Assembly (NCBI RefSeq): GCF_003112535.1 | Contig: NZ_BEWA01000012.1 | Coordinates: forward strand, 1-64,000 | DNA length: 64,000 bases | Source of the DNA: Streptomyces rishiriensis | GTDB taxonomy: Bacteria; Actinomycetota; Actinomycetes; Streptomycetales; Streptomycetaceae | Direction: 5' to 3' | Shown: positions 8,799 through 15,951 of the stretch, in pieces | Position numbering within the stretch: position 1 is the stretch's first letter | Layout: the number at the start of each line of letters is the position of its first letter | The notes under the pieces: model-generated | The model's input: the letters and a program-made list of their open reading frames with translations, nothing else | Told to the model about the DNA's origin: nothing | Database searches by the model: none | Translations under genes and position numbers: made by a program

Positions 8799-9749
8799 AT
8801 GATCGAGCTCGAGGGGCTGACGAAGCGGTACGGCGAGAAGGTGGCGGTGAACGACCTCACCTGCACCGTCAGACCGGGCATCGTCACGGGCTTCCTCGGC
8901 CCCAACGGCGCCGGCAAGTCCACCACCATGCGGATGATGCTGGGCCTCGACCGGCCGTCGGCCGGGGACGTCCGGATCGACGGGCAGCACTACGACCGGC
9001 TCAAGGACCCTCTGAAGTGCATCGGCGCCCTGCTGGACGCCAAGGCCATGCACGGCGGGCGCAGCGCCTTCAACCATCTGCTGTGTCTGGCGCAGAGCAA
9101 CGGCATCCCCCGGAGCCGGGTGCACGAGGTGCTGGACACCGTCGGCCTGACGGCGGTGGCGAAGAAGAAGGCCAAGGGGTTCTCGCTGGGCATGGGCCAG
9201 CGGCTGGGCATCGCGGGCGCGCTCCTCGGCGACCCGCGGATCCTGATGTTCGACGAGCCGGTCAACGGGTTGGACCCCGAGGGCATCCACTGGATCCGCA
9301 ACCTGATGAAATCGCTGGCCGCGCAGGGGCGGACGGTGTTCGTCTCCTCCCACCTGATGAGCGAGATGGCGCTGACGGCCGACCACCTCGTGGTGATCGG
9401 GCAGGGCCGGCTGCTCGCCGACACCTCCATGGCCGACTTCATCGCGCAGAACTCGCGGTCGTACGTGCGGGTCCGCACCCCGCAGCGCGAACGGCTGCTC
9501 GACGTCCTGCACGGCGCCGGGATCACCGTCGTGGAGACCGGCAACGGCACGCTGGAGGTGGACGGCGGCAAGCCCGAGCGCATCGGGGAGCTGGCCGCGC
9601 AGCACCAGGTCGTGCTGCATGAGCTGAGTCCGCAACGGGCCTCGCTGGAGGAGGCGTTCATGCAGCTGACCGCGGAGTCGGTGGAGTACCACGCGCACAC
9701 GGACGCACCCCCGGAGCAGCGGTGGGGCGACGACTGGACGAGGAGCTGA
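8799..9749 (+). CDS. ABC transporter ATP-binding protein, copy 1
   Basis: 316-aa ATPase subunit of a two-gene exporter. Walker A is GPNGAGKST (about 36-44), the signature region is KGFSLGMGQRLGIAGALLGD, Walker B is ILMFDEPVNGLDPEG, and the switch His is in VSSHLMSEM. The C-terminal ~90 aa form the accessory domain seen in DrrA/CcmA-like drug and lantibiotic exporters. Translated together with the permease gene 2 bp downstream. It is a clear paralog of the ATPase at 10684 (same LGPNG, GMGQRLGIA and LDPEGI segments), so the pair is tandemly duplicated. The substrate cannot be read from sequence. Confidence 0.9.
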   Translation: MIELEGLTKRYGEKVAVNDLTCTVRPGIVTGFLGPNGAGKSTTMRMMLGLDRPSAGDVRIDGQHYDRLKDPLKCIGALLDAKAMHGGRSAFNHLLCLAQSNGIPRSRVHEVLDTVGLTAVAKKKAKGFSLGMGQRLGIAGALLGDPRILMFDEPVNGLDPEGIHWIRNLMKSLAAQGRTVFVSSHLMSEMALTADHLVVIGQGRLLADTSMADFIAQNSRSYVRVRTPQRERLLDVLHGAGITVVETGNGTLEVDGGKPERIGELAAQHQVVLHELSPQRASLEEAFMQLTAESVEYHAHTDAPPEQRWGDDWTRS

Positions 9750-9751
9750 CG

Positions 9752-10522
9752 ATGGCGGCGACCCAGGTCATCCGGTCCGAGTGGACCAAGATCCGGTCGG
9801 TGGCGTCCACGGTGTGGACGCTCTCCCTCGCGGTGGTCGTCACCGTCGCCCTCGGCATGCTGATCTCGGCGTTGTCGAACAACGACTTCGACCACATGAG
9901 CCGCAACGACCGGCTCTCGTTCGATCCCACGTTCATCAGCTTCGCCGGGATGAGCCTCGGCCAGCTCGCGATGATCGTGTTCGGGGTGCTGGTCGTGTCG
10001 AACGAGTACAGCACCGGGATGATCCGCACCTCGCTGGCGGCGGTGCCGCAGCGCGGCGTCTTCCTGTTCAGCAAGATCGCCGTGGCCGGCGGGCTGGCGC
10101 TGGCCGTCGGCCTCGCCACCAGCTTCGTCACGTTCTTCGGCGGTCAGGCCATGCTCGGCTCCCACCGGGCGGCGATCGGGGACAGCGGGGTCCTGCGGGC
10201 GGTCATCGGCGGTGGCCTCTACATGACCCTCATCGCCGTGTTCTCGATGGGCGTGGCCACGATGCTGCGCTCGCCGATGCTCTCGCTCGGCATCCTGATG
10301 CCGTTCTTCTTCCTGATCTCGAACATCCTCGGCAACGTCTCCGCTACGAAGAAGGTCGGCCGGTACCTGCCCGATCAGGCAGGCAGCAAGATCATGCGGG
10401 TGGTGACGCCGATCGACGACGACACCCCGTACGGGCCGTGGGGCGGGTTCGCCATCATGGCGCTGTGGGTGGTGGCCGCGCTGGCGGGCGGCTACCTGCT
10501 GCTGAAGAAGCGCGACGCCTGA
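9752..10522 (+). CDS. ABC transporter permease, copy 1
   Basis: 256-aa ABC-2-type membrane subunit with about six hydrophobic spans, starting after VIRSEWTKIRSVASTVWTL, a motif shared with the second permease. The ATG at 9752 is preferred over an upstream GTG: AGGAG lies 6 nt away and the start is 2 bp past the ATPase stop. Family members pair with the neighbouring ATPase to export small molecules or peptides. Ends with KKRDA at the first unit of a 17-bp tandem repeat. Confidence 0.88.
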   Translation: MAATQVIRSEWTKIRSVASTVWTLSLAVVVTVALGMLISALSNNDFDHMSRNDRLSFDPTFISFAGMSLGQLAMIVFGVLVVSNEYSTGMIRTSLAAVPQRGVFLFSKIAVAGGLALAVGLATSFVTFFGGQAMLGSHRAAIGDSGVLRAVIGGGLYMTLIAVFSMGVATMLRSPMLSLGILMPFFFLISNILGNVSATKKVGRYLPDQAGSKIMRVVTPIDDDTPYGPWGGFAIMALWVVAALAGGYLLLKKRDA

Positions 10523-10574
10523 CAGGACCCGACGCCTGACAGGACCCGAGGCCTGACAGGACCCGGCGCCTGAC
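10513..10574. repeat. 17-bp tandem repeat covering the permease stop codon
   Basis: Three exact or near-exact 17-bp units (CGACGCCTGACAGGACC) and a partial fourth start inside the last codons of the permease gene (Arg-Asp-Ala-stop) and run into the intergenic DNA. The coding 3' end has thus been duplicated downstream. Confidence 0.85.
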
Positions 10575-10683
10575 GCTTCGGTCTTTGCTTTCATTTGAGC
10601 GGAACCGTCAGCGCCCCGATATCCTCCTAACCCTTACGGGGGCGTGCGCCCTGCTGTCCTGATCCTTTCGATGGGTGCGGAGC

Positions 10684-11958
10684 ATGATCGAAGCAGTCGG
10701 CCTGACCAAGCGCTACGGCGACAAGACCGCTGTTCACAACCTTTCCTTCCAGGTGCGGCCCGGCGCCGTGACCGGCTTCCTCGGACCCAACGGCTCGGGC
10801 AAGTCGACGACCATGCGGATGATCCTCGGCCTGGACAACCCGACCGCGGGCACGGTGACGATCGGCGGCTATCCGTACCGCAAGCTGCCGAACGCGGCCC
10901 GCCAGGTGGGCGCGCTGCTCGACGCCAAGGCGGTGCACGGGGGCCGGCACGCCCGTAACCACCTGCTGTGCCTGGCCCAGCTGTCCGGCATCCCGGCCCG
11001 CCGGGTCGACGAGGTGCTCGGCGTCGTCGGCCTCCAGGACGTGGCCAAAAAACGCTCCAAGGGTTTCTCCCTGGGCATGGGGCAGCGGCTCGGCATCGCG
11101 GCCGCGCTGCTCGGCGACCCGCAGGTGCTGCTCTTCGACGAGCCGGTCAACGGCCTCGACCCCGAGGGCATCCTCTGGGTGCGCAACCTGATGAAGTCCC
11201 TGGCCGCCGAGGGCCGCACGGTGTTCGTCTCCTCCCACCTGATGAGCGAGATGGCCCTGACCGCGGACCATCTCGTCGTCATCGGGCGCGGACAGCTCCT
11301 GTCCGACATGAGCGTCACCGACTTCATCTCGGCCAACTCCGCCGACTTCGCCAGGGTGCGCACCCCGCACACCGACCCGCCGCTGCGCGAGAAGCTGGCC
11401 TCGGCGCTGACCGAGGCGGGCGGCCACGTGCTGCCCGAGCCGGACGGCGCGCTGCGGGTGACCGGTCTGCCGCTGCCCCGCATCAGCGACATCGCCCACG
11501 ACTCCGACGTCCGTCTGTGGGAGCTGTCGCCGCATCAGGCCTCGCTGGAGGAGGCGTACATGCGGATGACGCAGGGCGCCGTCGACTACCGCTCGACCGT
11601 CGACCAGAAGGCCGGACTCCAGCAGCCGCTGCCGCCGGGCGTCCAGCCGCCGATGCCGGTGCCGGGACAGGGACAGCCGGGCTGGTACGCCCCGCCGCCC
11701 CCGCAGCAGGGCTACGCGGCCCCCCAGTCCGCCCAGACGCCTCCGGCGGCCCCCTACGGGGCGTACGGCGTCCCCGGCGCGCCGGGGACGGCTCCCGGAC
11801 CCGGTGGAGCCAACCCGTACGCGGCGCCCGCACAGGCCCCGGCAGCGCAGGCTCCCGCCCCGGCCCAGGCCCCTGCCGCGCCCGCCACCCCTGCCCCCGC
11901 CCCCGACGCCGCCCCTGCCCCCGACGCCGCTCCGACCAAGTCCGAGGACGCCCGATGA
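10684..11958 (+). CDS. ABC transporter ATP-binding protein, copy 2, with Pro/Ala-rich tail
   Basis: 424-aa ATPase with Walker A GPNGSGKST, signature SLGMGQRLGIAAALLGD and Walker B LLFDEPVNGLDPEG. The first ~310 residues match copy 1. The remaining ~110 residues are a low-complexity P/A/Q/G-rich tail (for example QPPMPVPGQGQPGWYAPPPP) absent from copy 1, probably a disordered linker or protein-binding segment. The ATG at 10684 aligns with the copy 1 start (MIEAVGLTKRYG versus MIELEGLTKRYG). The in-frame GTG at 10675 is an alternative. The stop overlaps the permease start (ATGA). Confidence 0.9.
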   Translation: MIEAVGLTKRYGDKTAVHNLSFQVRPGAVTGFLGPNGSGKSTTMRMILGLDNPTAGTVTIGGYPYRKLPNAARQVGALLDAKAVHGGRHARNHLLCLAQLSGIPARRVDEVLGVVGLQDVAKKRSKGFSLGMGQRLGIAAALLGDPQVLLFDEPVNGLDPEGILWVRNLMKSLAAEGRTVFVSSHLMSEMALTADHLVVIGRGQLLSDMSVTDFISANSADFARVRTPHTDPPLREKLASALTEAGGHVLPEPDGALRVTGLPLPRISDIAHDSDVRLWELSPHQASLEEAYMRMTQGAVDYRSTVDQKAGLQQPLPPGVQPPMPVPGQGQPGWYAPPPPQQGYAAPQSAQTPPAAPYGAYGVPGAPGTAPGPGGANPYAAPAQAPAAQAPAPAQAPAAPATPAPAPDAAPAPDAAPTKSEDAR

Positions 11959-12833
11959 GCACCCCGCAGCACCAGTCGCCGCAGGCCGCGCCCGCCTGGC
12001 AGGCGCCCGGTCCCTCGTACGGCCAGGCCGGCCCCGGCTACACCTCGCCGATCCCGGTCGTGCGCACCCACCTCGGGCATGCCGTCGCGTCGGAGTGGAC
12101 CAAGATCCGGTCGGTGCGTTCCACGATGTGGACGCTGGGCGTGTTCGTGCTGCTCGTCGTCGGCATCGGCCTGCTGGCCGGCGCGGTGGTCGCCTCGAGC
12201 GCCTCCGAGAGCGACCTCGGCGACCAGACCGCCCTGTCGTTCGGGTTCTTCGGGATCCTGCTGGGCAGCATGTGCGTCATCACGCTGGGCGTGCTGACCA
12301 CGGCCTCGGAGTACGGCACGGGCATGATCCGCACGACCATGGTGGCCTGTCCGTCGCGCGGCCGGGTCCTCGCGGCGAAGGCGGTCGTCTTCTTCGCCGT
12401 CGCCTTCACGGTGACGCTCCTGTCGTCCGGCCTCGTCGCGCTGATGCACGTGGGGATGCTGGGCCAAGCCCGGCAACCGACCGGCGAGGAGTGGCTGAAG
12501 GCCACCGTCGGCGTGTCCCTGTACGTCGCGCTGCTCGGGCTGCTCTCGCTGGCCGTCGGTTCGATCATCCGGCACTCGGCCGGCGCGATCACCATCATGA
12601 TCGGCGTCCTGCTGGCCCCGCTGGTCATCGCGATCTTCATGTTCTCGTCCTCGCTGGAGAACCTGCGCCAGGCCCTGTTCGAGTACTCGATCCCGAACCA
12701 GCTGGGCGTCTTCTACGCGACCTCGCTCAGCGAGAGCGGCCCGAGCGGCTGGGACCCGCTGTGGATCGCGCTGGGCGTGACCGCCGTCGCCCTCGGCGCC
12801 GCCTTCGCCCTGCTGGAGAAGCGGGACGTCTGA
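11955..12833 (+). CDS. ABC transporter permease, copy 2, with Pro/Gln-rich N-terminus
   Basis: 292-aa ABC-2-type permease. The first ~45 residues are Pro/Gln/Ala-rich and cytoplasmic (MSTPQHQSPQAAPAWQAPGP). VASEWTKIRSVRSTMWTLG then leads into six membrane spans, matching copy 1 (SEWTKIRSV). ATGA overlap with the ATPase gene indicates translational coupling. Low-complexity extensions at both the ATPase C-terminus and the permease N-terminus distinguish this pair from the first. Confidence 0.88.
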   Translation: MSTPQHQSPQAAPAWQAPGPSYGQAGPGYTSPIPVVRTHLGHAVASEWTKIRSVRSTMWTLGVFVLLVVGIGLLAGAVVASSASESDLGDQTALSFGFFGILLGSMCVITLGVLTTASEYGTGMIRTTMVACPSRGRVLAAKAVVFFAVAFTVTLLSSGLVALMHVGMLGQARQPTGEEWLKATVGVSLYVALLGLLSLAVGSIIRHSAGAITIMIGVLLAPLVIAIFMFSSSLENLRQALFEYSIPNQLGVFYATSLSESGPSGWDPLWIALGVTAVALGAAFALLEKRDV

Positions 12834-12876
12834 TCCGCCGCGAGGCCGCCCGATCCGTTCGGGGCCGGGGCCGGGG

Positions 12877-13221
12877 CTAGAACCTCGGCGCGTTACGGGA
12901 CCGCTGCACCCCCGGGGTGCGGCGGTCCCGTGCGTTCCAGCACGCCTTGTGCCAGTGCCGGCGGTCGTCGACGCCGGCGTGCTCGGGCCAGGCGACGACG
13001 TGCGGGACGCCGTCGGGGATCAGCTGGTCGCAGCCGGGGCACCGGTACGCCTTGCCCTGCGCGCTCGAACCGGCCACGTGCCGCACGCTCCACCGCTCGC
13101 CCTGCCAGGCCTCCGCCGACTGCCAGCCGCCGTAACGGCTCGCGGTGTCGTCCTCGGCGCTCCGGCCGGACGAGCTCTCACCCTTGGGTCGGTTGCGGCG
13201 CGGGGACACGGGACACCTCAC
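12877..13221 (-). CDS. Small protein with Cys/His zinc-ligand pattern, function unknown
   Basis: 114 aa. The N-terminal half is polar and basic. The C-terminal half has a zinc-ribbon-like arrangement CPGC (C61, C64), H74, H89/H91 and C94 in RCPGCDQLIP...RRHWHKACW. Such proteins are conserved in Streptomyces and often given vague nucleotide-binding names, but no P-loop is present. Divergent from the flavin oxidoreductase gene at 13427. Its last ~12 codons form one arm of a long hairpin. The ATG/GTG choice near 13221 is uncertain. Confidence 0.7.
   Translation of the reverse strand: MRCPVSPRRNRPKGESSSGRSAEDDTASRYGGWQSAEAWQGERWSVRHVAGSSAQGKAYRCPGCDQLIPDGVPHVVAWPEHAGVDDRRHWHKACWNARDRRTPGVQRSRNAPRF
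12895..12931. terminator. Long hairpin inside the 3' end of a gene, between convergent genes
   Basis: A near-perfect 17-bp stem (12895-12911 with 12915-12931, one G-U pair) with a 3-nt loop lies within the last codons of the minus-strand gene. It sits just past the end of the plus-strand permease gene, so it can act as a bidirectional terminator while being translated. Confidence 0.65.
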
Positions 13222-13426
13222 GGGGCTCTACGGGAAGCGGGCTCGGCGTCCAGCGTACGCGGCCCGGACCGGGGCACCCGGGGGGCAGCCGTCCCCCGCA
13301 AGTCACCCTGCCGAACGCCGCATTCTGCAGACAATCCGCAAATCTCTCCGCCAGGCCGTGTCCTCGGCACGTGTCGGACGGTTATGCCCGGTGGGGGAGC
13401 TCCGTGTCGGAGCCAAGGAAGCAGGA

Positions 13427-14461
13427 ATGTCCATGCGTGTCGGAAGTTTCGTGTTGGGAGCCCAGTTCCCCGGCCAGGGCCAGGGTGAGGCGCTGCACCG
13501 TGCCGTCCGCTCGGCCGAGGTGGCCGAGGAAGCGGGCCTGGACTCGGTCTGGCTGGCCGAGCACCACTTCGTGCCGTACGGCACGTGCCCGTCGGCGGTC
13601 ACGCTCGCCGCGCTGCTGCTGGGCCGCACCCGGCGCATCCGGGTCGGCACGGCGGTCAGCGTGCTGCCCACCGTCCATCCCGTGGCCCTCGGCGAGCAGG
13701 CCGCGCTGCTGCACCTGACGAGCGGCGGCCGTTTCTCCCTGGGCGTGGGCCGCGGCGGCCCGTGGGTCGACCTGGAGGTGTTCGGCCCGGGCCTGCAGGC
13801 GTACGAGCAGGGGTTCCCGGAATCACTCGATCTGCTGGTCCGCTGGCTGCGCGAGCCCTCGGTCGGAGCGGACGGCGAGCGCTTCCGCTTCCGCGAGGTC
13901 CCCGTGGTGCCCAGGCCCTCGGAGGCCCTGACCGACACGCCGGGGCCGGAGGTCGTCGTGGCGTGCACCTCGCCCGCGAGCGTACGGCTGGCCGCCGAGC
14001 GCGGGCTGCCGATGCTGCTCGGGATGCACGTCGGGGACGAGGAGAAGGCCGAGATGGTCGCCCAGTGGCGGCGCTGCGCGCGGGCGGCCGGGCGCTCCGG
14101 GGACGAGATCCGCGCCGCGGCGCACGTCTCGGCGGGCGTCTGCCAGATCGCGGACCGGCGCACGGACGCCGTGGAGACCTTGGTGAAGGCGATGCCGGGC
14201 TGGCTGAGGCAGGGCCTGGACGCCCATGTGACGGTGGACGGCCGAGCCCGCAGCATGCGGGACCCGGTGGCGTACACCGAACTGCTCTGCGGGCTGCACC
14301 CGGTGGGCACCCCGCGGTTGTGCGCCGACCGCCTGGCGGCGACCAGCGAGCGGACCGGCATCTCGCGCTTCGCCCTGCTCGTCGAGGGCTCCGGTGACCT
14401 GGCGGCCACGGAGGAGAACGTACGGCGGCTGGGCTCGGAGGTGCTCCCCCACCTCCGGTGA
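13427..14461 (+). CDS. Luciferase-like (LLM-class) flavin-dependent oxidoreductase
   Basis: 344-aa bacterial-luciferase-family TIM-barrel protein. Typical segments are MRVGSFVLGAQFPGQG at the start, LDSVWLAEHHFVPYG, IRVGTAVSVLPTVHPVALGEQAALL, SGGRFSLGVGRGGP and a C-terminal GTPRLCADRLAATSERTGI. Members use FMNH2 or F420; the substrate is unknown. The ATG at 13427 has AAGGAAG 5 nt upstream; ATG 13433 is an alternative. Divergent from the zinc-ligand protein gene. A long in-frame upstream extension to 13145 lacks family similarity and was not used. Confidence 0.85.
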   Translation: MSMRVGSFVLGAQFPGQGQGEALHRAVRSAEVAEEAGLDSVWLAEHHFVPYGTCPSAVTLAALLLGRTRRIRVGTAVSVLPTVHPVALGEQAALLHLTSGGRFSLGVGRGGPWVDLEVFGPGLQAYEQGFPESLDLLVRWLREPSVGADGERFRFREVPVVPRPSEALTDTPGPEVVVACTSPASVRLAAERGLPMLLGMHVGDEEKAEMVAQWRRCARAAGRSGDEIRAAAHVSAGVCQIADRRTDAVETLVKAMPGWLRQGLDAHVTVDGRARSMRDPVAYTELLCGLHPVGTPRLCADRLAATSERTGISRFALLVEGSGDLAATEENVRRLGSEVLPHLR

Positions 14462-14484
14462 ACAGCCCAGCCGACCACGAGGCC

Positions 14485-14527
14485 TGCCGCTCCCGTGTCT
14501 GTGGAACCTCCCGCGTCAGGAGCGGCA
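14485..14527. terminator. Inverted repeat between convergent genes
   Basis: A 9-bp perfect repeat TGCCGCTCC / GGAGCGGCA (14485-14493 with 14519-14527) around a 25-nt loop, in the 84-bp gap between the convergent oxidoreductase and SCO5389-type genes. A modest bidirectional terminator candidate. Confidence 0.4.
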
Positions 14528-14545
14528 AGCGACAGCTTCACAGGT

Positions 14546-14938
14546 TCAGCAGTCCCGGAATTCCGGGGACTGGTTCAGCACCTGGCTGCGGACCGAGGTG
14601 AAGCGGCTGAGCTTCTCGTCGACAGCCGGGTCCAACGGGAACACCGCCACCCGGTGGCAGTTCTGGAAGGCCAGCCGCACACCGAAGTGCCGCTGCAGCG
14701 CACCGCGTATGGCGTCACTCGCGAGCGCGCGCAGCAGCTGACCGCGTGCCTGCTCGTCCGGCGGGGGCGTCTGGTTGTCGGCGAAGTCTCCGCCGTCCAC
14801 CTTCAGCTGGGCCACCAGGGAGCTGACCATCTCCCACGCGTAGGGCAGGGAGGTCCGGACGCAGTCGACGAATTCTGCTTCGTCGACCTCGCCTCGCTCG
14901 GCCTGATCGAGTAGGGCCGGTGAGACGTCGAGCGACAT
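14546..14938 (-). CDS. Conserved Streptomyces protein of unknown function (SCO5389-like)
   Basis: 130 aa, acidic, with no signal peptide or membrane span. It begins MSLDVSPALLDQAERGEVDE and contains RTSLPYAWEMVSSLVAQL, probably helical. I recall a conserved SCO5389-type protein next to nucS in Streptomyces; no function is known to me. The ATG at 14938 has GGAG 5 nt upstream (GAGGAGTACCC). The frame stays open to 15094, but the extra residues have no coding character. Divergent from nucS. Confidence 0.75.
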   Translation of the reverse strand: MSLDVSPALLDQAERGEVDEAEFVDCVRTSLPYAWEMVSSLVAQLKVDGGDFADNQTPPPDEQARGQLLRALASDAIRGALQRHFGVRLAFQNCHRVAVFPLDPAVDEKLSRFTSVRSQVLNQSPEFRDC

Positions 14939-15202
14939 GGGTACTCCTCTCGCACCCCCGGGACAACAGGGGTTGACGGACAGGGAAAGGGAGTCCGCAT
15001 GCCGAAACACCGCACACGCTGAGTACACGCATCGCGACCTCCCGTTCACTACGGTAGGCAACGGACCGTGACCGCACCAGGAGAATGGGCACATAGGGAA
15101 CCCGGGTTGGGCACACTATCGGCCACTGTCGAGTGCCCGCCGAACGATCTTTTTCCAGGGCGAATCGCTTGGGGGCAGGCGCGTCGGATAGCGTTGCGCC
15201 CC

Positions 15203-15874
15203 ATGCGTCTCGTCATCGCCCGGTGCTCCGTCGACTACGCCGGCCGGCTCACCGCCCATCTCCCCTCCGCCCCCCGCCTCATCCTGGTGAAGGCGGACGG
15301 CAGCGTCTCCATCCATGCGGACGACCGGGCCTACAAGCCCCTGAACTGGATGTCGCCGCCCTGCACGCTCAAGGAGGGCGCGGGCGACGACGAGGGCGTG
15401 TGGACCGTCGTCAACAAGGGCGGCGAGAAGCTCATCATCACGATGGAGGAGATCCTCCACGACTCGTCGCACGAACTGGGCGTCGATCCCGGCCTGATCA
15501 AGGACGGCGTGGAAGCACACCTCCAGGAGCTGCTCGCCGACCGCATCGAGACCCTCGGCGAGGGCTACACCCTCATCCGCCGCGAGTACATGACCGCCAT
15601 CGGCCCGGTCGACATCCTGTGCCGGGACGCGGAAGGCGGCACCGTCGCGGTGGAGATCAAGCGGCGCGGCGAGATCGACGGGGTCGAGCAACTCACCCGC
15701 TACCTGGAGCTGTTGAACCGCGACCCGCACCTCGCGCCGGTGCGCGGCGTGTTCGCGGCCCAGGAGATCAAGCCCCAGGCCCGCGTGCTGGCCACGGACC
15801 GCGGCATCGGCTGCACGGTCCTCGACTACAACGCCCTGCGCGGCATCGAGGACGACAAGCTGCGCCTGTTCTGA
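15203..15874 (+). CDS. nucS: Endonuclease NucS (mismatch-specific)
   Basis: 223 aa. The RecB-like nuclease core is visible: E128 (LIRREYMTAIGPVDIL), D137 (GPVDIL) and E151-x-K153 (VAVEIKRRG). The N-terminal ~110 residues form the DNA-binding/dimerisation domain. The extreme C-terminus LRLF is the expected short beta-clamp-interaction tail. In actinobacteria lacking MutS/MutL, NucS provides non-canonical mismatch repair (family knowledge). The ATG at 15203 begins MRLVIARCSVDYAGRLTAHL, the conserved N-terminus; the frame is open further upstream. Followed by an exceptionally long hairpin. Confidence 0.94.
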   Translation: MRLVIARCSVDYAGRLTAHLPSAPRLILVKADGSVSIHADDRAYKPLNWMSPPCTLKEGAGDDEGVWTVVNKGGEKLIITMEEILHDSSHELGVDPGLIKDGVEAHLQELLADRIETLGEGYTLIRREYMTAIGPVDILCRDAEGGTVAVEIKRRGEIDGVEQLTRYLELLNRDPHLAPVRGVFAAQEIKPQARVLATDRGIGCTVLDYNALRGIEDDKLRLF

Positions 15875-15885
15875 CCACGTCCGCG

Positions 15886-15948
15886 CGCGGGCACACGACG
15901 ACGGGCCGGGCCTCCTCCAGGGGCCCGGCCCGTCGTCGTGTGCCCGCG
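15886..15948. terminator. 27-bp perfect hairpin between convergent genes
   Basis: Bases 15886-15912 pair without mismatch with 15922-15948, leaving a 9-nt loop. It begins 12 bp after the nucS stop and ends 4 bp before the stop of the opposing ATPase gene, so it should terminate both directions. Confidence 0.85.
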
Positions 15949-15951
15949 GGC

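Noticed and set aside
13145..13426. N-terminal extension of the luciferase-like gene
   Set aside because: The extension overlaps the divergent gene's promoter side and has no luciferase-family similarity; a good ribosome-binding site precedes ATG 13427.
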